From Acidobacteriota bacterium (GTDB lineage Bacteria > Acidobacteriota > Vicinamibacteria > Vicinamibacterales > JAHECP01): a DNA stretch of 59,667 nt. Numbering within the stretch: the first letter of the stretch is position 1; every line of letters begins with the position of its first letter. The position numbers were made by a program, and so were the translations under genes. Shown piece by piece: positions 19,363 to 26,742 of this stretch. The stretch lies in assembly GCA_024641665.1 (NCBI GenBank), contig JAHECP010000015.1:1-59667 (forward strand), written 5' to 3'. Under the pieces are notes generated by a model that was not told where the DNA came from, searched no databases, and saw nothing but the letters and a program-made list of their open reading frames with translations.

Positions 19363-22300
19363 ATGAAGACCCTTGCTGCGCTCGGCGTCGCGCTCGCCCT
19401 CGGCGTCTCCGTTGCGTCGGCCCAGACGACGCCGGGCTGGATCCGGTATCCGGCCATCTCGCCCGACGGGACGACCATCGTGTTCACCTACAAAGGCGAT
19501 CTCTATCGCGTGCCCGCCGCCGGCGGCGCCGCCGTGCCGCTCACGGTGCACGAGGCGCACGACTTCATGCCGGTGTGGAGCCACGACGGCCGGCAGATCG
19601 CGTTCGCCAGCGACCGCCACGGCAACTTCGACGTGTACGTCATGCCGGCCGGCGGCGGCGAGGCGCGGCGGCTGACCTTCCATTCGGCCGACGAGTACCC
19701 GTACGCGTTCGACCGCGACGACAAGACGGTGATCTTCGGCGCCGCGCGGCTCGACGCGGCGAGCAACCGCGGCTTCCCCACCGGGTCGCAGCCCGAGCTG
19801 TACCGGGTGCCGGTCGCCGGGGGGCGGGTGATGCAGGTGCTCACCACGCCGGCCGAGGACGTCAACGTGAGCCGCGACGGCAAACGCTTCCTCTACATGG
19901 ACAAGAAGGGCGGCGAGAACGCCTGGCGCAAGCACCACACCTCGTCGATCACGCGGGACATCTGGCTCTACGACAGCGTCGCCGGCACGCACCGCAAGAT
20001 CACGACGTTCGCCGGCGAGGACCGCACGCCGGTCTTCACCGACCACGACACGGCCCTCTACTACCTGAGCGAGGAGGGCGGCTCGTTCAACGTGCGCAAG
20101 ATGAGCCTCGAGGGCGGAGCGTCCAGGCCGATTACCTCGTTCACGAAGATCCCCGTCCGCTTCCTGAGCGTGTCGGACGGCGGCACGCTGTGCTTCGGCT
20201 ACGACGGCGAGATCTACACGAAGACGGGCGACGCCGCGCCGCGGAAGGTGGCCGTGACCGTGGCGGCCGACGCCAAGAGCAACAACACCCAGGTCCTGCC
20301 CGTCACGGGCGGCGCCCGCGAGATGGCCGTGTCGCCGAGCGGCAAGGAGGTGGCCTTCATCTACCGCGGCGAGGTCTTCGTCACGAGCGTGGACGGCGGC
20401 GTCACCAAACAGATCACGCACACACCCGAGCAGGAGAACGGCGTGACGTTCTCGCCCGACGGCAACGCCCTCGTGTACGCCTCGGAGCGGGGGCAGCGGT
20501 GGGCGATCTACCAGACCCGCCGGACGCGCGACGCGGAGCCGTACTTCTACGCCTCGACGGTCCTCGAGGAGACGCCCCTCATCGCGAACGAGCACGAGAA
20601 CTACCAGCCGCTGTTCTCGCCCGACGGCAAGCAGCTCGCCTACATCGAGGACCGGATGACGCTCAAGATCTACGACCTGGCGTCGAAGCAGGCGCGCACG
20701 CTCCTCACGAGCGCCGAGCTCTTCTCCAACTCGGACGCCGACCAGTACTTCCAGTGGAGCCCCGACAGCCGGTGGATCCTGTTCGACTACGCCGTGCCCG
20801 GCCTCGCGCCGGGCGAGGTCGGCCTCGTCCGCGCCGACGGCACGGGCAAGGTCCTCAACCTCACCGAGAGCGGCTTCAACGACCGCGGCGCCAAGTGGAT
20901 CCTGGGCGGCCAGGCCATGATGTGGTTCAGCAACCGCGACGGCCTCAAGGCCGTCGCCCACAGCGGCGGTGCGCAGCTCGACGCCTACGCGATGTTCTTC
21001 ACGCAGGCCGCCTGGGACCGCTTCCGCCTCAGCAAGGAGGAGTACGACCTCGTCAAGGAGGCCGAGGAGAAGGCGAGCAAGGCCAAGGCGGACGCCGCCA
21101 AGAAGGAGGCCGCGGCGGAAAAGCCCGCCGCGCCCGAGCCGCTGACGCTCGACCTCGACGGCCTCGACCTGCGCAAGGCCCGGCTCACCATCCACTCCTC
21201 GTCGCTGGGCGACGCCGTCGTCAGCAAGGACGGCGAGACGCTCTATTACCTCGCCCGCTTCGAGAAGGGCATGAACCTCTGGACCACCAACCTGCGCACC
21301 AAGGAAACGAAGATGCTGGTGGCGCTGGGCGCCAACCGCGGCCAGCTCGAGTGGGACAAGGACCAGAAGAGCCTGTTCCTGCTGGCCGACGGCGGCATCT
21401 CGAAGATCGATCCGGCCAGCGCCAAGCGCGAGGCGGTGAAGATCAAGGGCGAGATGGTGCTCGACGTCGCCGCCGAGCGGGCCTACATGTTCGAGCACGT
21501 CTGGCGGCGCACGAAGGAGACCTTCTACACGGCCGGCTACCACGGGGTCGACTGGAACGCGCTGAAGCCGGTCTACGCGAAGTACCTGCCGCACATCGGC
21601 GACAGCTACGAGTTCGCCGAGATGCTGAGCGAGATGCTCGGCGAGCTGAACGTCAGCCACAGCGGCGCGCGCTACTCCGCGTCCGAGGACGGCGACGACC
21701 AGACCGCCTCGCTCGGCATCTTCTACGACCAGACCTACACGGGCGCCGGCGTCAAGGTGGACGAGGTCGTCAAGAACGGCCCGCTCGACAAGGCCGGGAT
21801 GGACGTCAAGCCCGGAATGGTCATCGAGTCCATCGACGGCGAGACCATCGCCCCCGACAAGGACCTGCCGCAGTTCCTCAACCGCAAGGCTGGCAAGAAC
21901 ACGTTGCTCGTGGTCTCCGACGGCACGGCGACGCGCGAGATCGTGGTCACCCCCATCACGCCGGCCGAAGAGGGTCGGCTCCTCTACGCGCGCTGGGTGC
22001 GCCGCAACGAGGAAGAGGTCGACCGCCTGAGCCACGGCCAGCTCGGCTACGTCCACGTGCCCGGCATGAACGACGGCGCCTACCGGTCGACCTACGAGGA
22101 AGTGATGGGCAAGTTCGCCGACCGCAGGGGCCTCGTCGTGGACACCCGCTTCAACGGCGGCGGCGACCTGGTCGCCGACCTCGCCATGTTCCTCAGCGGA
22201 CGGAAGTTCTTCGACTACTCGACCGACAATCGCAGCAGCGGCTTCGAGCCGAACTTCCGCTGGACCAAGCCGAGCGTCTCGCTGGCCAACGAGGCCAACT

Positions 22301-22590
22301 ACAGCGACGGCCACTGCTTCGCGTACACGGTCAAGGCCCTCGGCCTCGGCAAGCTCGTGGGCATGCCGACCCCGGGCACGTGCACGTTCTCGGGCTGGGA
22401 GATGCTGCAGGACGGCCACACGCGCTGGGGCGTGCCCCCGGTCGGCGTCAAGGACGTCAACGGCCACTACCTCGAGAACCACCAGACCGAGCCGGACATC
22501 CAGGTGATGGACGAGTACGCGGTGGTCAGCAAGGGCCGCGACCAGCAGCTCGAGGCCGCGGTCGCGGAGCTGATGAAGGAGATTCAGTAG
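19363..22590 (+). CDS. tricorn-like S41 protease with beta-propellers and PDZ domain, exported
   Basis: 1075 aa, from the ATG at 19363 that opens a signal peptide (MKTLAALGVALALGVSVASA). Residues 25-640 carry two WD40/tricorn-type propellers with SPDG repeats (AISPDG, TFSPDG, LFSPDG). A coiled, Ala/Lys/Glu-rich insert follows about 555-590 (EEKASKAKADAAKKEAAAEK). The C-terminal half has a tricorn C1-type domain, a PDZ (VDEVVKNGPLDKAGMDVKPG) and the S41 core. Catalytic residues aligned to archaeal tricorn: Ser765-His766 (NVSHSG), nucleophile Ser981 (NYSDG) and Glu1038 (LENHQ). It probably degrades oligopeptides in the periplasm. Confidence 0.92.
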   Translation: MKTLAALGVALALGVSVASAQTTPGWIRYPAISPDGTTIVFTYKGDLYRVPAAGGAAVPLTVHEAHDFMPVWSHDGRQIAFASDRHGNFDVYVMPAGGGEARRLTFHSADEYPYAFDRDDKTVIFGAARLDAASNRGFPTGSQPELYRVPVAGGRVMQVLTTPAEDVNVSRDGKRFLYMDKKGGENAWRKHHTSSITRDIWLYDSVAGTHRKITTFAGEDRTPVFTDHDTALYYLSEEGGSFNVRKMSLEGGASRPITSFTKIPVRFLSVSDGGTLCFGYDGEIYTKTGDAAPRKVAVTVAADAKSNNTQVLPVTGGAREMAVSPSGKEVAFIYRGEVFVTSVDGGVTKQITHTPEQENGVTFSPDGNALVYASERGQRWAIYQTRRTRDAEPYFYASTVLEETPLIANEHENYQPLFSPDGKQLAYIEDRMTLKIYDLASKQARTLLTSAELFSNSDADQYFQWSPDSRWILFDYAVPGLAPGEVGLVRADGTGKVLNLTESGFNDRGAKWILGGQAMMWFSNRDGLKAVAHSGGAQLDAYAMFFTQAAWDRFRLSKEEYDLVKEAEEKASKAKADAAKKEAAAEKPAAPEPLTLDLDGLDLRKARLTIHSSSLGDAVVSKDGETLYYLARFEKGMNLWTTNLRTKETKMLVALGANRGQLEWDKDQKSLFLLADGGISKIDPASAKREAVKIKGEMVLDVAAERAYMFEHVWRRTKETFYTAGYHGVDWNALKPVYAKYLPHIGDSYEFAEMLSEMLGELNVSHSGARYSASEDGDDQTASLGIFYDQTYTGAGVKVDEVVKNGPLDKAGMDVKPGMVIESIDGETIAPDKDLPQFLNRKAGKNTLLVVSDGTATREIVVTPITPAEEGRLLYARWVRRNEEEVDRLSHGQLGYVHVPGMNDGAYRSTYEEVMGKFADRRGLVVDTRFNGGGDLVADLAMFLSGRKFFDYSTDNRSSGFEPNFRWTKPSVSLANEANYSDGHCFAYTVKALGLGKLVGMPTPGTCTFSGWEMLQDGHTRWGVPPVGVKDVNGHYLENHQTEPDIQVMDEYAVVSKGRDQQLEAAVAELMKEIQ

Positions 22591-22650
22591 GGGACTGGGG
22601 ACTGGGGACTGGGGGCTCTGGCCCCTGGCCCTGGCCCCTGGGCTCCGGTC
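22591..22650. repeat. GGGACTG tandem repeat plus GC-rich repeat between convergent genes
   Basis: Three exact GGGACTG copies (22591-22611) are followed by alternating GGGGCTCTGGCCCC and GGCCCTGGCCCC text. The last 17 nt, GCCCCTGGGCTCCGGTC (22634-22650), recur with one mismatch inside recQ at 22961-22977. G-rich then C-rich halves can pair and may serve as a shared terminator for the two converging genes. Confidence 0.6.
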
Positions 22651-24523
22651 AAGACTTCACGTCCATCTCCACCCCGTGTTCGCGGCAGTAGTCGCCGATG
22701 ACCTCCAGCACGGCCGGGCCGAGGGCCTCCGCCTTCCGCGCGCCGATGCCGTGGATGTCGACGAGCGCGGCCGGAGTAGACGGACGCCAGCGCGCCAGCT
22801 CGCGCAGCGTCTTGTCGTGGAAGACGACGTAGGGCGGCACGCCGCGCTCGCGGGCGATCTCCAGGCGGCACAGCCGCAGCGCCTCGAACAGACCCGGGTC
22901 CACTCCGTCCCACTCGCCGCCTTCGGGGCGCGGCTTCCCGCGGCCGGCCTCGGGCCTCCGGCCCCTGGCCTCCGGTCGGGGCTGCCGGTACAGCGCCATT
23001 ACGGCCTCGCCCTCGCCCTTGAGCGCCCGCACGCCGGCCGCCGTGAGCTGCAGCACCGGATACGGGCCGTCGGTGCGCGCGAGCAGCCCCTGCTCGGTGA
23101 GCTGGTCCACGTAGCCGCGCACTTCCGCCTCGGGCACGTCCGCGAGCAGGCCGAACGTGCTCAGCTCCTGATGCCCCCTCGTGGTGACGGCGTCGGTCGT
23201 CCGGCCGCGCAGGACGGACACGACGTGCCCGACGCCGAAGCCCTGCTGCAGCCGCGCCACCGCCGAGAGCACCTTGCGCGCCACGGTCAGCGGGTCGTCC
23301 ACCCGCTCGAGCTCGTGGAGGCACCAGTCGCACGCCTCGCAGCTCTTCGCCGGATAGGGCTGTCCGAAGTACTCGGAGATCACCCGATGGCGGCACCGGG
23401 TGCCGGCGGCGTAGCGCTCCATGTCGCGCAAAAGCGTCCGTGAGCTCTCCGTGAGCTCGCCGCTCTGCTCCATGATCCGCCGCCACTTCAGGAAGTCGGC
23501 GCCCGAGTAGATCAGGACGCACTCGGCCTCGAGCCCGTCGCGGCCGGCCCGCCCCGATTCCTGCTGGTAGTGCTCGAGCGATCGCGGCGCGCCGGCGTGG
23601 ATCACGAAGCGGATGTTGGAGCGATCGATGCCCATCCCGAAGGCCACGGTGGCCACCATGATGTCGGCGCGCTCCTCGAGGAACGCCTCCTGGTTCCGGC
23701 GGCGCGTCGCATCGTCGAGCCCCGCGTGATACGGCAGCGCCCGGTGGCCGAGGTCGTCGAGCCAGGCCGCCATCGCCTCGACCTCGCGACGCGAGATGCA
23801 GTAGACGATGCCCGCCTCGTCCGAGTGCCGCTCGAGGACCTTCAGCACCTGGTCCTTCAGACCGGTGCGCGGCAGGACGCGGTAGACGAGGTTCGGCCGG
23901 TCGAACGATCCGACGAGCATCGCCGGTTCGCGAAGACCGAGCTGCCGGACGATGTCGTCGCGCACGCGGACGGTGGCGGTGGCGGTGAAGGCGTGGATCG
24001 AGACGCCGGGAAACTCCTCCCGCAGCAGGCCGAGCTGGCGGTACTCGGGCCGGAAGTCGTGACCCCACTGGCTGATGCAGTGCGCCTCGTCCACGGCCAC
24101 GAACCCGACGCCGTACTCGCGCAGCCGCGCGCGGAACCGGTCGCCGCCCTCCCCCACGAGCCGCTCGGGCGACACGTAGAGGAGCCGGCACGCGCCCGTG
24201 TCGAGGTCGGCGTACACGCGGTCGCGCTCGGCGGCGGAGAGCGAGCTGTTGAGGGCCGCCGCGGGCACGCCGCTCGCCACCAGGCCGTCCACCTGGTCCT
24301 TCATGAGCGACAGGAGTGGCGACACCACGAGGCCGAGGCCGGACTTCGGCCGATCGACGAGCGCGGGCAGCTGGAAGCAGAGCGACTTGCCGCCGCCGGT
24401 CGGCAGCACGACGACGCTGTCGCGGCTCTCGAGGACGGCGTCGATCGCGTCGCGCTGCAGCGGCCGGAACTCGTGGTAGCCCCAGTAGCGCGCGAGGATC
24501 TCCCGCAGGGACGAGTCCAGCAT
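22649..24523 (-). CDS. recQ: ATP-dependent DNA helicase RecQ
   Basis: 624 aa, started at the ATG at 24523. Superfamily 2 core: Walker A PTGGGKS (Lys46), DEAH box 145-148 within VDEAHCISQWGHDFRPEY, and motif VI QESGRAGRDG (321-330). The RecQ-C zinc site is complete: Cys377, Cys395, Cys398, Cys401 (SCEACDWC). An RQC winged helix spans about 405-515. An HRDC domain (about 550-620, ending DIHGIGARKAEALG..) closes the protein. Between RQC and HRDC is an Arg/Gly/Pro-rich linker encoded by repetitive DNA. Unwinds 3'-tailed DNA in recombination repair. Confidence 0.96.
   Translation of the reverse strand: MLDSSLREILARYWGYHEFRPLQRDAIDAVLESRDSVVVLPTGGGKSLCFQLPALVDRPKSGLGLVVSPLLSLMKDQVDGLVASGVPAAALNSSLSAAERDRVYADLDTGACRLLYVSPERLVGEGGDRFRARLREYGVGFVAVDEAHCISQWGHDFRPEYRQLGLLREEFPGVSIHAFTATATVRVRDDIVRQLGLREPAMLVGSFDRPNLVYRVLPRTGLKDQVLKVLERHSDEAGIVYCISRREVEAMAAWLDDLGHRALPYHAGLDDATRRRNQEAFLEERADIMVATVAFGMGIDRSNIRFVIHAGAPRSLEHYQQESGRAGRDGLEAECVLIYSGADFLKWRRIMEQSGELTESSRTLLRDMERYAAGTRCRHRVISEYFGQPYPAKSCEACDWCLHELERVDDPLTVARKVLSAVARLQQGFGVGHVVSVLRGRTTDAVTTRGHQELSTFGLLADVPEAEVRGYVDQLTEQGLLARTDGPYPVLQLTAAGVRALKGEGEAVMALYRQPRPEARGRRPEAGRGKPRPEGGEWDGVDPGLFEALRLCRLEIARERGVPPYVVFHDKTLRELARWRPSTPAALVDIHGIGARKAEALGPAVLEVIGDYCREHGVEMDVKS
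22961..22977. repeat. second copy of the 17-nt recQ-end repeat, inside the recQ linker
   Basis: GCCCCTGGCCTCCGGTC, differing at one base from 22634-22650. On the coding strand it encodes part of the Pro/Arg/Gly-rich linker between RQC and HRDC. Confidence 0.6.
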
Positions 24524-24533
24524 GGGAGGGAGA

Positions 24534-24539
24534 ATTATA
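24534..24539 (-). promoter_or_regulatory. -10 element close to the recQ start
   Basis: TATAAT on the minus strand, 10 nt before the ATG. The start of transcription would fall about 4 nt before the ATG, giving a nearly leaderless mRNA; no Shine-Dalgarno is present (CTCCCTCCC precedes the ATG). Confidence 0.45.
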
Positions 24540-24545
24540 CCTGAC

Positions 24546-24587
24546 GGCTCACGGCCCACGGCCTACGGCTCACGGCGGATCACGGCG
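24546..24587. repeat. CACGG/TACGG micro-repeat
   Basis: Consecutive short units built on GGCTCACGGCCCACGGCC and GGCCTACGGCTCACGGC, 7-8 nt each, in the gap between the 501-aa gene and recQ. Degenerate; no coding potential. Confidence 0.5.
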
Positions 24588-24600
24588 TGCGCGATCTCCT

Positions 24601-24672
24601 TCCGTGGCGATTTCCGTGGCGACTTCCGTGGCGATCTCCGTGGTCCTTCCGTGGTGCTTCCGTGGTCCTTCC
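24601..24672. repeat. tandem array of TCCGTGGCGATT-type 11-12-nt units
   Basis: Six units: three of 12 nt (24601, 24613, 24625; TCCGTGGCGATT/ACT/ATC) and three of 11 nt (24637, 24648, 24659; TCCGTGGTCCT/TGCT), then a partial copy running to the stop codon of the 501-aa gene. On the minus strand it shares the exact 20-mer CCACGGAAATCGCCACGGAA with the array at 46086-46131. Confidence 0.75.
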
Positions 24673-24673
24673 G

Positions 24674-26179
24674 TCAATAGCTTCGTCCCGACAGGCCGAG
24701 GCGCTGCGCGCCGGACTGGCCGGGTGTCGCCACATCGTGCGACGGCTGGTAGGTGGAGCCTCCGTCCGAGCCGCCGCCCAGCTCCGAGATGGCGTACTGC
24801 CACGCGAAGATCGTCCGCTCGGAATGCTCCTGGATCCACTTGCCCTTCTCGCTCAGGTCGCCGCCGAGCGCCGCCTGCAGGCCGTCCTGGTAGTGCTTCG
24901 TGTCGGTGATCTTGCGGATGTCGTCCCAGGATCGCTTGCCGCTCTGGATGCGCTCCCACTTCTGGCGCATGGCCTGGGCTTCGTCGTAGTAGCCCTTCGC
25001 CTTCTCGTAGCGTTCGACCCAATCCTTGAACGGGCTGTCGGGCGGCCGGCCCGTCCAGGCGGCGGGCCGCAGCCAGAAGACGCGCGCGGCCGGCGCGACG
25101 CCGGCGTCGGGCATCGAGACGAACGTCCACCCCTGATTGCGCCACTCGGCGCGCCGCGGCTCGCCACCGTCCGGATCCGGCTCGATGAAGCGGATCGTGC
25201 GGAAGGCGTAGCCCTTGAGGCGGGGATCGTCGGGCACCTCGAGCGGCGGGAAGCCGTCGTCGTACTCGGTCTCCGTGATGCGGCCGGCGGGATCTGTCAG
25301 TCGGACGATGCGGCCGAGCGCGTCGCGCACGATCGCGATCGGCTCGGGCAGGTAGACCTCGACGCGCGTCTCGGAGTAGCCGTAGGGCAGGTAGCGCACG
25401 AAGAAGCCGCCGGGATGGAGCGACCATCGCCCCCCGGGCACCTCCCGGTCGTGCTCGCCGGGCTCGGGCTCGCCGTCGAGCACGGCAACCGCCTCGAGTT
25501 CCTGGTAGCTCGACTGCCCCTCGGCCAGCCGATCGCGCAGCTCGGCCTCGGCCTCGAACGTGCGGCGGACCGCGTCGGGCACGTTCGCGAAGGCCTGCTC
25601 GCGCAGGTCGACCGGAATCCGCGCGAGGGCGCCGCCGTTCAGCTCGTCGATCTGCGATTCCGACAGCAGGCGCCGGGCGACCGCCTGCAGGTCCTCCGCC
25701 GTGTCCGACACCTTGGTGCGCGCCAGGATGGCCCACACGAGCATCTGCACGTCCTGCTGCCCCACGTCCGGGTTGGCGACGGTGTTGTCGAGCACGGTCT
25801 GGATGATTCCGGCGCGCGGGCCGGCGAACGGCGCGAACACGTAGCCGTCGCCGCGGGTCGGTCCGTAGGTGCCCGCGTGCAGGCAGTAGCTCTGGGCGTC
25901 GAGCTCGAAGGCGCCGGGCCGCAGGACGAACGCGCCCGCCTCGTCGCGCGGGAGCGCGGCCAGCGGCTCGAACGCCGCCGGGACGAACCCGTCCATCATC
26001 GCAACCTCGCCGTACGCGTCCTCGAGGCTGGTGGTGACGGCCGGTTCGGCCTCGAGCACGTCGGCGAGGCCGGGGATGCGGGTCGTGAGCTTCCTCGCGA
26101 GATCCGACAGCGACGGGAGCTGGCCGAACGCCAGCGCGGGAAGGCCGAGGGACAGCAACGCGAGCGCGATTCGTCGCAT
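24674..26179 (-). CDS. secreted protein of unknown function with a YD/RHS-like motif
   Basis: 501 aa from the ATG at 26179, which follows GGGAGGAAC and opens a signal peptide (MRRIALALLSLGLPALAFG). I do not recognise the family. Visible: an N-terminal half with few charged repeats and one Cys pair absent, a predicted helical stretch at about 160-235, and at about 280-308 a run IVRDALGRIVRLTDPAGRIT with EYDD, which has the G-R-x(5)-D-P-x-G-R pattern of YD/RHS repeats. The C-terminal 90 residues are helical and charged (YEKAKGYYDEAQAMRQKWER). Upstream is a divergent PadR operon; downstream a repeat array and recQ. A structural or surface protein is possible; no function assigned. Confidence 0.7.
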   Translation of the reverse strand: MRRIALALLSLGLPALAFGQLPSLSDLARKLTTRIPGLADVLEAEPAVTTSLEDAYGEVAMMDGFVPAAFEPLAALPRDEAGAFVLRPGAFELDAQSYCLHAGTYGPTRGDGYVFAPFAGPRAGIIQTVLDNTVANPDVGQQDVQMLVWAILARTKVSDTAEDLQAVARRLLSESQIDELNGGALARIPVDLREQAFANVPDAVRRTFEAEAELRDRLAEGQSSYQELEAVAVLDGEPEPGEHDREVPGGRWSLHPGGFFVRYLPYGYSETRVEVYLPEPIAIVRDALGRIVRLTDPAGRITETEYDDGFPPLEVPDDPRLKGYAFRTIRFIEPDPDGGEPRRAEWRNQGWTFVSMPDAGVAPAARVFWLRPAAWTGRPPDSPFKDWVERYEKAKGYYDEAQAMRQKWERIQSGKRSWDDIRKITDTKHYQDGLQAALGGDLSEKGKWIQEHSERTIFAWQYAISELGGGSDGGSTYQPSHDVATPGQSGAQRLGLSGRSY

Positions 26180-26372
26180 GGGTTCCTCCCGGGGTCCGCT
26201 GCCTGGGGCCGCTCGCGGCAGCCCTATTAGACCCCCCGAACGGCCGCCGCGTAAACCCCTGGCGCCGGGGGCGGGCGCTCCACTCGGACTTCTAGGGCAT
26301 GGATGCCGTATCACCTCAATGGTGGCCGGGGAGGCAACCTTTCCACTCCATCAGACGTCCTAGTAGTGTACC

Positions 26373-26738
26373 ATGTGCGGCATGCCCAGACGACGCGCGC
26401 GATCGACCACGCAACCCGACCTGCTCCAGGGCACGCTCGACATGCTCGTGCTGCAGACGCTCCAGCTCGGCCCGGCCCACGGCTACACGATCGCGCAATC
26501 GATCGCGCGCCGCTCGGACGAGGTGCTGCAGGTCGAGCAGGGCTCCCTCTACCCGGCGCTCCACCGCCTCGAGGACGAGCGGCTCATCGCGTCCTTCTGG
26601 GGCACGTCGGAGAACAACCGCCGCGCGCGGTACTACCGGCTCACGCCGGCGGGCAAGCGGCGGCTCGGGGAGGAGACGACCCGGTGGGCGCAGCTCGTGC
26701 GCGCGATCGGGCAGGTGCTCCGCCCCGTGGAGGACTGA
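26373..26738 (+). CDS. PadR-family transcriptional repressor
   Basis: 121 aa from the ATG at 26373; an ATG at 26382 is an equally plausible start. Winged-helix text: [39 protein letters not shown] and [19 protein letters not shown]. Directly followed (4 nt) by an ADOP permease, so it is probably the autoregulated head of a PadR-ADOP operon. The leader TAGTAGTGTACC resembles a weak -10 close to the start; no clear long palindrome is seen here, unlike the two other padR genes. Confidence 0.9.
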   Translation: MCGMPRRRARSTTQPDLLQGTLDMLVLQTLQLGPAHGYTIAQSIARRSDEVLQVEQGSLYPALHRLEDERLIASFWGTSENNRRARYYRLTPAGKRRLGEETTRWAQLVRAIGQVLRPVED

Positions 26739-26742
26739 CCGC

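Noticed and set aside
24601-24672. CRISPR-like array
   Set aside because: Units are 11-12 nt and directly abutting, with no spacers of regular length and no cas genes.
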